The notes under the pieces were generated by a model. It had not been told where the DNA came from and ran no database searches. It was given only the letters and a program-made list of their open reading frames with translations. Below are positions 1-11,253 of a DNA stretch of 64,000 bases, in pieces (position 1 is the first letter of the stretch; every line of letters starts with the position of its first letter). The position numbers were made by a program, and so were the translations under genes. Source of the DNA: Diogma glabrata (lineage: Eukaryota; Arthropoda; Insecta; Diptera; Cylindrotomidae); assembly GCA_963693315.1 (NCBI GenBank), contig OY856186.1, positions 234,246,046-234,310,045 of the forward strand. The letters are read 5' to 3'.

Positions 1-300
1 GTTTTTTAAGCCAAAAATATGAAAATTTGCTATTTTTGACACACATAATGATTTTTTTGACACACTTCCGGTACAGTTATCGAATACAGCGTCCTTTCGG
101 ACCTGTCCCTTGTGAATACCTATTTTTAGAAAAAAAAATTTTTGAAATCCCTCCAGCGGTTTTCCCTGCAGCGTAGGTAATGACGGCCGGCCGGCAGACA
201 GACATACATTTTTTTTTGTTTGCTTTTTTAGAATCAGGAGGTCCTAAAACGTCGAGAAATGTCAAAAAAAGTGGGGGTAAGAATTTCACTTTGAGCTCAT
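1..300. repeat. Interspersed repeat fragment (non-coding)
   Basis: This stretch holds a run around 60-115 (cacacttccggtacagttat, then tcgaatacagcg and tttcggacctg). A degraded version lies in the opposite orientation near 60487-60575 (ttcgaaaggacc, tgtattcgataactgta, aagtgtgtcaaaa). It also has a ggccggccggcagacagac block. A 70-codon open frame on the minus strand shows no domain, and I do not treat it as a gene. The repeat class is unknown. Confidence 0.35.
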
Positions 301-479
301 GAATGTAATACTTAGGTCTTTCAGACCGAAGTAATTATTTTATATCTTTCAATCACAATAGAAAACAGTTCATGAAAAGAAAAATTTTTTAAACGACGGA
401 AAATAAAATCTTGAATAAGAAAACTCGATGAAAAATCAGTTTCTAAGTTGAATGTGACTACTAAATTTAATATTACCCT

Positions 480-1033
480 ATTGCTGATTTAATAATAGAA
501 ATATAATTTAAATGTAAACCATTACAATAGGCTTTATAATTAATTGATTTAGGTTCCAAAGAAATGTGAGCCATTTCTTTAAATACTCTCTTTAAATGGT
601 TAATTTCTTAATCAAGAACAACAGGATTTTCAAAATCAAAATCATCCACACATTCTACAGAATGACGAGCTAATGCTGATCTATAATTTTGACCGTTTAA
701 ATTCTTATTTGATTTTGTAAATCTAACATCATTCTTATGTTGACAAATCCTCGTATTTAAAGTTTTAGAAGTTTCACCAACATAAACTTTACCACATTTG
801 CATGTAATACAAAATAAAATATATTTGAAAACCCAAATTGACTTTATTTGAGAACAGCACATAATCAGGATGGATTGATAATAGTATATTAAGAAACTAG
901 TTTCATAATCGACGATTTTATCGCACGCAATCTGTTTAGAAAACGACCTGCGCAGCGGGGAGTTTTCTAAAGGATAAGTGCGATAAAACGTTTTATGAAA
1001 AGAGTTTTTTATACTATTTTTTCTATTTTGCAT
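480..1033 (-). pseudogene. Penelope-like element fragment: GIY-YIG endonuclease domain
   Basis: The minus-strand frame carries the GIY-YIG signature of Penelope-like retroelements: a Cys-rich CKCGKVYVGET core followed by LNTRICQHKNDV and SALARHSVE, which match the conserved Arg/His region of the domain. The frame stops after NPVVLD at 608. The next codons, down to about 490, still read like the PLE C-terminus (HLKRVFKEMAHIS), so the stop looks like an in-frame nonsense change. No reverse transcriptase part is present upstream, so this is a truncated dead copy. It is clearly different in sequence from the PLEs at 2.6 kb and 33-34.7 kb. The PLE endonuclease normally nicks target DNA for target-primed reverse transcription. 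Confidence 0.7.
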
Positions 1034-1555
1034 TTTTTGTCTTGAAATTTTAAAAAATGTGTATTTTATTAAAAAATAGTCAATTTGAAATTTTGTTATT
1101 ATTACTAATTATTTTAATTAATTAAAATATTTAACACTATATTAGATATTCTTATTAATTTTATTTACATAATTATTCGTTTTAATGTTCACTGAAGTTT
1201 GTATGACCAATGTGACCAACCTTGGAAGACAAAACTTTGCGTATCGTAATGAAGATCATTTCGATACGCATTTGGGTATCGAAATGACTTTATTTTAGAC
1301 GGAAAATAGAAAAAAGAAATTAGTCAACATGAAATGGTAGGCTAAACCAGTTGCACCAGTGCACGCTGTGTCTATTTTGTATGGCAAGTATGACGGTTCC
1401 AGAGTAAGTCCTCGAAAATTGTAACAACCCCAATAAACGAATGTTTTGACGTTCACCTAAATTTTCGCGGCACATATTAAGCGGATTATTGCGAAACATT
1501 AAATTATTTGTATTAAATCTTTGAAATAAAATTTTAACATTTTTCTAACCACTAT
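1034..1555. other. AT-rich DNA without a gene; small hairpin
   Basis: No supported open frame. A 9-bp inverted repeat, TGCGTATCG at 1238-1246 and CGATACGCA at 1262-1270, could form a stem. Nothing else is seen. Confidence 0.5.
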
Positions 1556-1615
1556 CTTTTGCCCAGAGGCGTAGCTAGGGGGGGCGGGGGGGGCGGTCCG
1601 CCCCGGGTGTCACCC

Positions 1616-1846
1616 GTTTTGGGGTGACACCCGAACGTAAAAAACATAAACAAACCATCACAATGTTTTCAACGATAAATCACTTCGAAACCGTTTTGGG
1701 GTGACACCCGAACGTAAACAACTTAAACAAACCATCGCAATGTTTTCAATGATAAATCACTTCGAAACCGTTTTGGGGTGACACCCGAACGTAAAAAACT
1801 TAAACAAACCATCACATGTTTTCAACGATGAATCACTTAGAAACCA
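1616..1846 (+). repeat. Three tandem 77-bp repeats near the hAT left end
   Basis: The unit starting GTTTTGGGGTGACACCCG occurs at 1616, 1693 and 1770, exactly 77 bp apart, with a few differences between copies. It lies just inside the hAT left terminus. Subterminal repeats in hAT elements are commonly transposase binding sites, and I infer that role here. Confidence 0.85.
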
Positions 1847-2534
1847 TTTTAACCAGGTTATCCATATAATTTTAATTTATAAATTGTGATAACTTATAAA
1901 TGTGTCCTATAAATGTGTTATTGGTTCAAAAAGAATCTATTCTACTTTTTAAAATTTTTGAATTATTACGTGAAATAAAATTTTAACAATATTAATCGAA
2001 TCAACATGTTGAGCATTGAATACCATCACCACAATTACTCAATAGCTTTGAATATTCCTATAGATACCATATTGACCGTTTTTTACAATATATTATTTAG
2101 TATGCAAGCATGATTATTTAATGACCAGGTCTGGAAACACATATGCTGAATAATGTATAGGAAAAGTGGTTTACGTCGATAATGTGGCACCCTTTGTCGA
2201 TAGGATGGCACCCTTTAGTTACAATGTGTCTATTCCAAAATTATTTCTAAAATATCCGCTTAACCTTACTACCTAATATATGTTTTACATTTCAAACAAA
2301 TTAATTGCAAACACCTACGTAAACTAACAAACAATCAAATTACCGTGTTTGTAAATGATCTCAAAATAATTTTTTCTCCTTTATCTTGAAACTCAAAGAA
2401 TAAATTGAAATAGATCGTTTTTCAATGGACACAAAAATAATTACTGTAGAATAAAATGGCAGTTATGCAATTACTGCAGTTTTGCAAATTTTTGTAGGTT
2501 GATACATACTCATACTGTTTGTTTTCAGTTTTAT

Positions 2535-2890
2535 ATATTTATATATTTGAATTAAATGAAAGTTTATAATTTAAAATTACATTTTGTTGGGTTTTAAATC
2601 CCTTGTAAATTTCAAACTCATCAAGTGATTCTTTTAAAGATCCTTGGCTACATAAATGTAAAGCCTGCAATTTTTTTTTAAAAGTGGTGTAGCTATTGTT
2701 ATTAACTATGTAAATGGTTTGCAAAAATAAACTTTAAATTTTGTTTATTTTTCTTCTTAGGCAGGTATTCCTTAAACCAGTCTTTAAAACATTTTCCGGT
2801 TTTCCCGATGTAAAATTTTTCACAAAAATCACATTCAATTTTGTAAATTATTGAGCATGATTCTAATTGGATATTTAATTTTGGTTTCAA
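2535..2890 (-). pseudogene. Penelope-like element fragment (GIY-YIG end) inside the hAT
   Basis: Two overlapping minus-strand frames together read as the C-terminal part of a PLE. The first (2890-2702) has SIIYKIECDFCEKFYIGKTG, the GIY-YIG core with a CX2C pair. The second (2724-2539) has ALHLCSQGSLKESLDEFEIY, the usual PLE C-terminal helix. A frameshift near 2705-2720 separates them. The copy is 5' truncated and lies in reverse orientation between the hAT left end and its transposase gene, so it is probably a later insertion, though its exact borders cannot be seen. AT-rich filler surrounds it (1850-2530 and 2891-3200) with no other gene. Confidence 0.7.
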
Positions 2891-4441
2891 TTCTTTATAT
2901 AAAATATCTTTAAGGATTTCATACTTATATTTTTTTAAATAGTTCCTTATAATATTAGGCTATGATTTGTATATTCCATTTTATCAAATATTATTTAATA
3001 TAAGTTGTTACAAGGAAATTTAAATACATTAATTTTCTTGGCGGTGTATTTAGTCGTTAACACAGTGTACTTATTATGAACTATGTACCTATTATCCTAC
3101 TATCCTACCAATATATTTAGAATTAATGCTTTGCTGATACCTATACTATAATCTAAAATATTTTTTTAGATTTCGTTTAGCAAATATCCCCAAAAATAAA
3201 TATGCCACGAGGAGTTCATACTTTTTAAAGAAAAAGTTGGTTCCAGCAGAGAAAGACCAAATCTATAAATATGTTACAAAACCCGATGATATCCAAGGTT
3301 CATCAAAAGAAACTGATTATCACGTTGATGCAACGAATGTTTCAGAGAATATTGGCTCATCTTCGGAAAGTAACAGCAACAATACAGAATTAATAATGAT
3401 AACCTATGATGACGAATTAGAAAGGAATAATGAAAATGACAGTGATAATGCCGCTAATGCTTCTACTATTGAAGACAGTATTTGCATGGGTGAATCACTT
3501 CAGGACTTAAGAGATGTATCACACTGGAATATACTCGTCTCTGGTAATGTTCGCATTGAAATCATAAAAAAAGAAAGTGAACATTTTCAAAATAGAGAAG
3601 GGTCGTTTGTTACTGTATCTAGACACGGGTTAGACATAAAAGGTGATGTTCGCCATCTTCCTAAAGAATGGTTTTATAAAATGATGAATAATGGTGAAAA
3701 AATTCTACGGCCATGGATTGTTTATTCTCCTGTAAATAATAACTTGCGTCCTGTATTGCTTCTGTTGTCGTGTATTTGCTGTCACCAATAATAATAATAC
3801 AAAATCAACATTTACTACTGGATATCAGAAGCGGTGGAAACTAAATCCCAAAGTGGCCAGCATGAAACTTTAAATGAACATCTGGAGAATTTTGAAAAGT
3901 GGAAAACTTTGGAAATGAGGTTAAAAATTCATAAAACGATACGAGACGCAGCCTTGCAATTAATATATAATAAAAAACAGAAGTGGAAACATCTTTTATC
4001 AAGATTATTGGATATAACTTTGTTTTTATCTCAACAAAACCCAGCATTTCGTGGACATGATGACAAAGTTCTTCAAATAAAGGCAATTTCTTAGAACTAA
4101 CCAAACTATTGTCAAAGTATGATGTAGTGTTAAAAGAACACATTTTGAATTTGGAGCATGGTAAATCACCAAAAGTATCATATTTGTCACCAGATATACA
4201 AAATGAGTTCATAAATGTTTTAGCGATCCACGTAAAGTTTAAGCTTGTCAACGAAATTAAATCGGTTAAATATTTTGGAATTATGTTTGATAGCACACCT
4301 GACTTTTCACATATTGATCAAATGTCAGAAGTGATTCGTTATGTGAAAATTGATGGTAGTAAAGTGGAAATCAAGGACGTATTCCTTGGATTTTTTCCTT
4401 TACGTGGAAAAAAGCCGCATATTTAAGCGATGAAATTCTTA

Positions 4442-4894
4442 CACTGAAAAAAAAATTGAAGTAAAGATAACCTCATCTCGAAGATGGCAGTTTATTATTC
4501 ATGCAAAGAAAAGATATTTACAAACAATTTCACCGTGATTCGGACGACTACTACAGTACTCAGTAACATTTTGCTGATAACAGAATGAGGTGTAATTAAA
4601 ATATAAAGTGCTATCCAATATAACAGTAGTTGAATAAAGTTAATAACTATTTCCATGAAAACATATTTCTTTGGCCTTATATCATGAATTTTTTATTTTA
4701 AAATTTAAGTATTTGAGATTAATTGAACTATATTTTATTTTCACATAAATATTTCATGTGATTGTCTCAACTGCATCGGCTTATCATTGTACGGTTGTTG
4801 AATCAATCTCGTATTTCGATTCGCCATATCTTCCCGCACGGTGAGGTTGAGACAACTGCATTTCGATTGGAAATAGGACATGTTTTTTTCAGTG
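4442..4894. mobile_element. 453-bp MITE with TA target duplication (Tc1/mariner type)
   Basis: The element starts CACTGAAAAAAA and ends TTTTTTTCAGTG, and a TA lies directly outside each end (4440-4441 and 4895-4896). Removing it brings the flanking hAT reading frame back together (EIL before, then a K-S-L-E continuation), direct evidence that it is an insertion. It has no coding capacity. An internal inverted pair tgtctcaac/gttgagaca lies at about 4763 and 4846. TA duplication and the CACTGAAA terminus fit non-autonomous Tc1/mariner elements. Confidence 0.85.
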
Positions 4895-5414
4895 TAAAAG
4901 TCTTGAAAATGATGGTATAGATGTTATGAATTGTCGCTCCCAAAGGTTATGATAATGCAGCTGTTATGAGTAGTATACATGGAGAAGTGCAAGCTGTTAT
5001 TAAAGCAAAAAATAACAAAGCAATTTTTGTGGGCTGCAAAGATCATTCAATTAATTTATACGGCCAACACTCGTCAGTGGAAGCCATTTTTACATGTTTT
5101 TCTGCTTCGACTAGCCGCTGGGAAGTACTTACTAAACACAACAAAGAAACTGTTAAAATACTCTTAACAGCGCATTGGAGTGCTCATTATGCTGCAGTAA
5201 AAGTATTGGCCGAAAACTTTGATGGGATTGTGGCTGAAATTGAGAAGTTAAGTGATCAACAAGAAAATGTAGACACTAGATGCGCTGCACAGAACCTTAT
5301 CAATGCAGCATGTGATTTTTCGTTTCTTTGCTATCTTTTGTTTTGGAATGATATTCTAAGAGAAATAATATCTGTGCTCAGATTGGATTGCAAAGCACGG
5401 GCTTGAATATTGAT

Positions 5415-5675
5415 CAATTTTTTTTTTTTTTTTTTTTTAATAAAATGTGTTGTGTAATAGGGTTTAGAATATGTGTCACAACAACACATAAATACCTTTT
5501 AAGACCTAGGTCTAGACCTGGGTCCCACAACAACTGGCGTTTTGAGGTGTAGATTAACGCTTTTTTTAAACATCTGTGGGTTGAAGCCACCTGAGACTAA
5601 GTGTTCCGGCAAACTATTCCATTTGTACGCAGTTTGGACAAAGAAGTCTCTCTGCGATCTGCCAGTATTAGCTAC
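5415..5675 (-). mobile_element. 5'-truncated LINE 3' end with poly-A tail (reverse orientation)
   Basis: A run of about 18 T at 5420 marks the poly-A tail on the minus strand. Reading from there, the 3' end (AACACATTTTATT, GTGTTGTTGTGACAC) and the C-terminal codons (DFFVQTAYKWNSLPEHLVS and FNPQMFKKSVN) match the LINE at 52390-53250 almost base for base. Here the Trp of YKWNSLP is intact, whereas the other copy has a stop there. The truncated 5' border is near 5670. It is inserted in the hAT transposase gene, so it is younger than that element. Confidence 0.85.
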
Positions 5676-6360
5676 AAAAATAGAGTCAATTCATAACGAA
5701 GTCTCATTGTAGAAGAGGCAATAGATATTGCTGCGAAAAAATCGGCGGACTATAACATTCCAATGGAAAGCCGAATTCGTCATAAAAACGCAAAAAACGA
5801 AAGGACATGTTGGAATGTCTTGACCGATTCAGTGTTGAACTCCGAACTAGACTGAAGTCAGTTCAAGATTTAGCTTCATTGTTCGAGGTTGTGCAGACAA
5901 ACACTTAGCTTTTGGCGAACAGCGAAGAGTTAAAATTATCGGTATCAAAATTTACTGGTTTTTATGATCCGGTATTGGCAACAGAACTCCTCATAGAGAA
6001 AAAAAATTATAAATTACGTTTATCGGCTTTTTATTATTATTGACAGTTTTTATTTTTGGGGTGACACCACAATATCCGCCCCGGGTGCCACCCATGCTAG
6101 CTACGCCACTGCTTTTGCCATCTATTTATAACAGTTGTTTTGTAAACCATTTGTGTGTACTAATGTGTTTTAATTTTAACATACATTTCATATGCAAATT
6201 TATTAAGCTTTGAACTTTACCTAATTTGTTTGCTCTTGCTGACTGCCAAATGATACCAATATTACATTTTTTTCAACATTTTTATAAAACTAATAAAACA
6301 AATTAAATTAAATGACAATAAAAAAAGTTATACAAGTATTTACTCAAACAAAAAGCATCT

Positions 6361-6411
6361 TCTAACCACTTATTTGGAAAGCACGGGTATCGCCGTGCGG
6401 GCACCTTCTAG
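6361..6411 (+). mobile_element. Helitron 3' terminus
   Basis: A 6-bp stem GCACGG (6381-6386) and CCGTGC (6393-6398) is followed, after 9 nt, by CTAG (6408-6411) and then T. This matches the Helitron 3' signature: a short GC hairpin about 10 nt before CTRR, with insertion before T. The body upstream (6120-6360) is AT-rich without a gene, and I could not find the 5' TC end. It is likely a short non-autonomous or truncated copy. Confidence 0.55.
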
Positions 6412-6583
6412 TTATATATTATAATTTAATACTATTTAATGTTTTTTTCTATTTCTTTACTATAAATAAAATGATAAATGATAATTACCTCCTGATAATT
6501 GACCTAGTGAAACTATCGGTGAAATTAAAATGTGATTGGTTAAATTCAATGATTATTATCATTTACATTATCTATTACATTTT

Positions 6584-7114
6584 AGGGTCGATTGTATGAA
6601 CAAGGATAGATAGCAAAAAAATCCGAGAGTAAAGTTTTTTTATCTTCATCCGAGGATTTTATTTTTCGTCGATTGTATATGAACACGCCTAGAATTTTTT
6701 AATTTTTGTTTTTATTGCAGTTTATAGCAGTAATTTTATAAGTGGCAATACTTTTTCTTTCACTTTTCTGTTAAATTATAAATTAAAAAACATTATTTCA
6801 GAACTGAAATTGAATACATTAAAATTACATTAAAAATATTATTTATTTTACTATTAATTTATATCAAAAAACAAATTTTAGAAACGCAAAAATTTAAATT
6901 TAAAAATAACCATAAATTCAAAACAAAATTGTCCTGCTATGTGCATATCAAGAAAAAAAAAACAAATTGTTTTATCGTTTGTCGAAAAAGAAAGAATAAA
7001 TCAGAGAATATAATTTTATTCTCGAATTAATTTGTTGTTCTATCCTGATTCATACAATAAAACGACGATTTATCCGAGGATTTATCTTCTATCCGCATTC
7101 ATACAATCGGCCCT
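6584..7114. mobile_element. MITE-like inverted repeat element, about 530 bp
   Basis: The left end GGGTCGATTGTATGAA and right end TTCATACAATCGGCCC are inverted copies, each followed inward by a GATAGA / CCGAGGAT block. Each arm holds a second inner copy (cgtcgattgtatatgaac near 6668 and ttcatacaataaaacgacg near 7050), so the ends are composite. The centre is AT-rich with no coding. I see no clear target duplication, and the superfamily is unresolved. Confidence 0.6.
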
Positions 7115-7850
7115 CTGTGAATTTAAATGGATGAAATTGCAATAAAAATATGTTCTACATAACTTCTTAATAAAAATAAACCTAGAGTTCGATCGAGAGA
7201 ATGGTAGTATTCGGTTGTGCAAAATGATAAAAAATATCACGATATTTTACCCCAAACTGACAGAAAAATCACGACCTTTTTAGACATGTGACATGTGATA
7301 ATAAGAATAATAATTTTTCTGTCAGTTGCATATTATTAAACGCACTCATTTATGATGAAAAAAGTCAAATTTTTTCCTGATTTTAAATATCAAATTGTTT
7401 TGACTTTAGGTGTCAATAAAACTATTTTTATTCTCTTTCATTTATTACTTTCAACTTTATTTGTATGTTTTTTTCCACAATAATAGTATGTATTATTGTA
7501 TTGTTTTCTAACCTATAGCCCAATGAACTTAACCTATTGTCTAATGAAAAAAATTATTATTATTCAATTGGTATGATTCCAATTGGTCAAATTGTTTTGA
7601 TTTTATTAAAATTATTTTCAAATTATAATCACAATGGCCTTGAAACGTTTTGTTCCAAAATCAAATTTTAAGTTAAATTCTCTTATTTCGTTTAGTTGAA
7701 TTTTGTTGATTGTATGGGTTGGGTTTTTTTTATCATTAGGGTTTTTTTAATCAGAAATTGGATTTATCAATTAAAACAATAAAGATTTATTGTTTTAATT
7801 GAAGAAAATGTTTTTATTTTATATTATACACAATTCTTTATCAGAGAATA
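7115..7850. other. AT-rich DNA without a gene
   Basis: No supported frame, repeat or RNA gene is seen. Confidence 0.5.
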
Positions 7851-7852
7851 AA

Positions 7853-7985
7853 GTAGTGTAATCAATTCGTGTGTAATGAATTTCATTCTCTCGCAAATTT
7901 GAAATTTTCGCTCGTGCCTCGCTCAAATTTCAAACTTTTGCTTGAGAATAAACTATTTCATTACACACTGATCGATTAAAATACT
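7853..7985. repeat. Imperfect hairpin / small inverted-repeat element
   Basis: GTGTGTAATGAA at 7869-7880 pairs perfectly with TTCATTACACAC at 7957-7968. Further pairing continues inward (CAAATTTGAAA with CTCAAATTTCAAA) and outward (TAGTGTAATC with a gattaaaatacta-type arm). It abuts the dispersed repeat that follows. Confidence 0.6.
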
Positions 7986-8450
7986 ATTATTCGCCTGCAC
8001 TCTAATATGGTGTTACATCATTACTGTAGTTTGCGGTCAGTGTGGTAAAGTTTCACTTTTTAACCCTATATTTTGTTGTCATAGGTACGTCCAAAAAAGT
8101 AAGAAACGTTTAAATATGTATAAATAATATAAAAATAAAATTTTTTATCAAACCAACCTTTCAATTCAAAATTTCATAGTCTAATCAAATTTTTTGTTAT
8201 TTTATGCTGTCATTTTTGTAATTATTAAATTTGTTTGAAAAACAACAAATATTTTGGTCAAAGGTTACTTGTTCAACATATTAACATTTCAAAATTTATG
8301 CAAATTTTAAATTTTGATTTAGATTAAACAATTTTTATAAAATATTTTGCATGTAGCAAATAAAAAATAGTATATGCCGCAAGCTATGTTGGATTTAATG
8401 TGGGTGCAAATCTCGGCTGGTTCCTCGATTTACAAACTCCACAAACCTTA
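7985..8450 (+). repeat. Dispersed repeat, copy 1 (pair at 51815-52287)
   Basis: Long collinear similarity to the second copy includes TTTTGTTGTCATA then GCTACGTCCAAAAAAGTAA-type sequence, CAAAGGTTACTTGTTC, and AAAAAATAGTATATG...TTAATGTGGGTGCAAA at the end. It is non-coding. This copy lacks the complete terminal hairpin of the second. The class is unknown. Confidence 0.65.
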
Positions 8451-8485
8451 ACTTAGGTTTTTGTTTTGTTTTGTTACATTTTTGG

Positions 8486-8669
8486 ATTACATTTTTGTGA
8501 TAACTATTCTTGATAAAATTAGTTTTGTGTTTTTGGGATAAATTTATCTTTTGTGATAAAATTAATTGTAATTGTAATTGTAATTACATTTTTGTGATAA
8601 CTATTCTTGATAAAATTAGTTTTGTGTTTTTGGGATAAATTTATCTTTTGTGATAAAATTAATTGTAAT
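8486..8669 (+). repeat. Tandem duplication, 97-bp unit
   Basis: ATTACATTTTTGTGATAAC at 8486 recurs at 8583 and continues identically for about 86 bp. The spacer is a short (TAATTG)n-like run. The near identity suggests a recent local duplication. Confidence 0.85.
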
Positions 8670-10395
8670 AAAAGTGACATATAAAGTTTGATTGATTTCT
8701 ACGGTGTTCCTTCAATTCGCAAGTCATTAATAGTTTTTCTAATTAAAAGTGTTCAAATTTTGAGCTACACAAAAACTGACAAACCTAATCTTTAATTTTC
8801 AACTCAACACTTTCCTCCTATTTCGAAAGATTTGAAATCTATTAAAATTTTTAAGCCAAACATAATTAAAATTATAATTATGAATTTAATTAACTAGCTA
8901 TGTCTATAATCTTTATATATCCATGAAAATCTTATTAACAGATTTTTCTAATTTAAAATCATTACAACAATATCTACCCTATTATGTTCGAGAATATAAA
9001 TTCGTAAACAGTAGCGTAACTCGATAACTTAAATAAACCACAAACACGTACTTTTGGCAATAAAATTGTCTTTTTTCGACATTTTGAATCACAAAGAAAA
9101 ATTTAATCAAAATCTAATCTAAATTTATTGTACGTGACAAATTTTTGATTATTTTGTTTGTTTGCATTGATATTATTATTTGCTATTTAAATGAAAATTA
9201 AAAAAAACATACAAACTCTTGTTGGTAATGCAATGTTTTTAAGTTAAAATCCATCAAGAGGATTGGTTGGATTGGAATATATTATTTCGTTTGCTTTATA
9301 TCTATAATACTTTAAAAAAGCATAAGAACAATATTAATTATCAGGGTAGTTTTTCAGTATATTATTTTGTTTCAGGCATTTTTTATCGAAGTAAATGGAT
9401 AAAAGAATACAATTTTAAAATAATTCAAAGTTTATTATTATTTTATAGCATTTAGCCGGAAGTTATGTTGTGCTCATAGTTTTTATCATAGAAAACATTG
9501 TTAGGACGGAAAATGCTGATTTATAGTTTTATTATTATGGTTATGAAAATATACGAAAATGTATATGAAAGATTTATTAGCATCACAGTTGAAAAAGTAA
9601 CTGGAATTTTTGATGCAAAGCGTTGCTTTATGAGTTATGTAAAGCAAGTTTTTATTGAATTGCAAGCAAATGTTGCATCGAAGTTAATTTTAATGCGTAT
9701 ACTCTTACAACATAATTTATTTTTGTAGAACTGCTACAATAATAAATAAATAATATATATTTTTTCGTTAGGTGCACAAATGTTAACCGATCTGAAAAGA
9801 TTGTATTCTTTGTTCATTTGTTTTGGACATAATTCTTATTTTTTGTATGTAAATTTTAAGTTATTGGGTTGTCATTGTTTGTATACGTTGTTTTTGTGGT
9901 AAAAGTATTTTGGGTTGATATTAGAAATGATATTAGATTAAAGCCGCATTTTATTTGCCAAATTACACGAACAATTGTATCTCGTATCATGTATCCAAAT
10001 CCAAATCGACAAAATATTTGGTTTTAAAAAGTCAGAATTGTATTTTAGTTCGTGTACTCAACGCGAACTCGCTACCCATCATTGTTTATTTCTAAAAGTT
10101 GTCAGAACTTTGAAGTTTTGACAATTTGAATTTTGTATTTATTAATAAAAATGTAAGTATAATAAGCATAAGTAATGTAAGTATATTAACACGCAGAACT
10201 ATCAAATTATAACAAAAAGTAAACAATCAAGTTTGCTGATTTTTATATTTTTGAAGTGAAACTTCTTTAGCCGCGTTATGCAATTTTGTATGAGATAAAA
10301 TTTATATATTCGCGTTACCATTTTTAATATGTATTTTTGAAGAACAAAAAAATATTTTTTTTTAAATATGAAATACATCTATCATATCTTCGTTT
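8670..10395. other. AT-rich DNA without a gene
   Basis: Two short open frames (9267-9455 and 9498-9728) have low-complexity composition and no recognisable motif, so I do not call them genes. No repeat structure stands out. Confidence 0.5.
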
Positions 10396-10470
10396 CAATT
10401 TGCGATGTGGATATCGCGCTCGACTGATGTTCTGTAGGTCGTGAGTTCAATTCGTGGTGTACCAATTATT
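10396..10470 (+). other. tRNA-like sequence (pseudo-tRNA or SINE head)
   Basis: GTGGATATCGCGCTCGACT resembles a tRNA D-arm/A-box region, and GTCGTGAGTTCAATTCGTGG about 25 nt later resembles a T-arm/B-box (GGTTCAAATCC type), followed by ACC. The anticodon arm pairs only weakly with an enlarged loop, and I cannot form a clean 7-bp acceptor stem. It is therefore a degraded tRNA or the tRNA-derived head of a SINE, not a confident functional gene. Confidence 0.35.
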
Positions 10471-11250
10471 CTTTTATTGTTTTTTTTTTAATTTTTATTA
10501 AATACCATTAAAATTATTTTTTTTTATTCATGAATTCATAAAAAGAATAAAAATTTCTTTTTACGAATTTTAAAAAATTGATCTATATTGCAGTTCTTAA
10601 AAGTTATATTGCTACTGTCTTTTGCAATTTGCATTCGAATCATCATGCTAAATAAATATTGAATATATATAAAATTGAAAGTATGTCTGTTTGTCCTTTA
10701 TGCATTAATACATTAATCATCATAAAAATTTGGGAAGTTGTTGTGTACACTTCATTTGCTTTTTATTTATTTAACTATCGTTTTAAACGGTAGTTTGCTT
10801 TGAAAAATGTGTTTTTTGTTGAACATAATTTTTATGAAATTAAAAATAACGTAAGAAAGATAGTATAACCTGAAACAATTACATTTGTATATCAAAATTA
10901 TATGTATTGGCATTTAACACATCATGATGTTACAAATTTTATCGTTGAAATTGAAATTTTATCGTGTTGATAGACGCAATTTTTTATATGATATTGTTAC
11001 GATTACAGAAAAATCTAGACGACTACAGAAAAATCTAGACGATTACGGTCACTTCCAGGAAAATCAAATCAACAAAATACTACAACAAATTAATAAAATG
11101 AATAATGTTGTTGTTGTACTTCGTGGAATTTGGGTCTACAATGAATAAAATTGAATGATTTTATGAATAAAATCAGCATAACGTAAATTAATCGAATATT
11201 CTACTATTTTCTCAAGGTTTCTAAAAAGTTACCTCGAATGATCTAGATAA
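10471..11250. other. AT-rich DNA without a gene; weak Helitron 5'-like string
   Basis: Near 10665-10705 a tatatataaaattgaa...tgtctgtttgtcc string resembles the 5' region of many insect Helitrons, but no terminal TC or 3' end can be linked to it. A short tandem pair, GACTACAGAAAAATCTA-like, lies at about 11005-11040. Nothing else is seen. Confidence 0.3.
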
Positions 11251-11253
11251 TGC

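Larger units (their letters stand above)
3202..6040 (+). pseudogene. hAT transposase (TTF zinc finger / DUF4371 type), broken
   Basis: Translated pieces match the ZMYM1-like/DUF4371 group of hAT transposases. A likely start is the ATG at 3202, followed by a frameshift in an A/T run near 3222. The acidic N-terminus runs to a TTF-type finger (PKEWF at about 3660, a C-F-C-C cluster near 3755 after a frameshift). Next comes the HE...H..NF..WK..E.RL linker (3860-3930), then KYDVVLKEHI and FGIMFDSTPD (4110-4300). The MITE interrupts the frame at 4442, and after it come the GYDNAAVMS and FVGCKDHSINL blocks (4945-5060). The LINE tail interrupts again at about 5410. Reading resumes near 5690 (EEAIDIAAKKSADYN) and stops shortly before the right terminal repeat. 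The hAT C-terminal dimerisation region is absent. At least four frameshifts or stops make this a pseudogene. Confidence 0.85.
1564..6111 (+). mobile_element. hAT-superfamily DNA transposon, inactive, with nested insertions
   Basis: The element begins CAGAGGCGTAGCTAG at 1564 and ends CTAGCTACGCCACTG at 6111, imperfect terminal inverted repeats of the common hAT form. It is flanked by a perfect 8-bp direct repeat CTTTTGCC (1556-1563 and 6112-6119), the target duplication size typical of hAT. Both ends carry subterminal GTGACACC/CCGCCCCGGGTG sequence in inverted orientation. Inside are three tandem 77-bp subterminal repeats, a PLE fragment, a broken TTF-finger/DUF4371-type transposase gene, a 453-bp MITE and the 3' end of a LINE. 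The 4.55 kb length is inflated by these insertions. The transposase lacks its C-terminal dimerisation part, so the element is dead. Confidence 0.92.

Noticed and set aside
3841..4296. 151-codon minus-strand frame
   Set aside because: Antisense shadow of the hAT transposase coding sequence.
10660..10712. Helitron 5' end
   Set aside because: Resemblance to a common insect string only; no terminal TC at an AT site and no linked 3' end.
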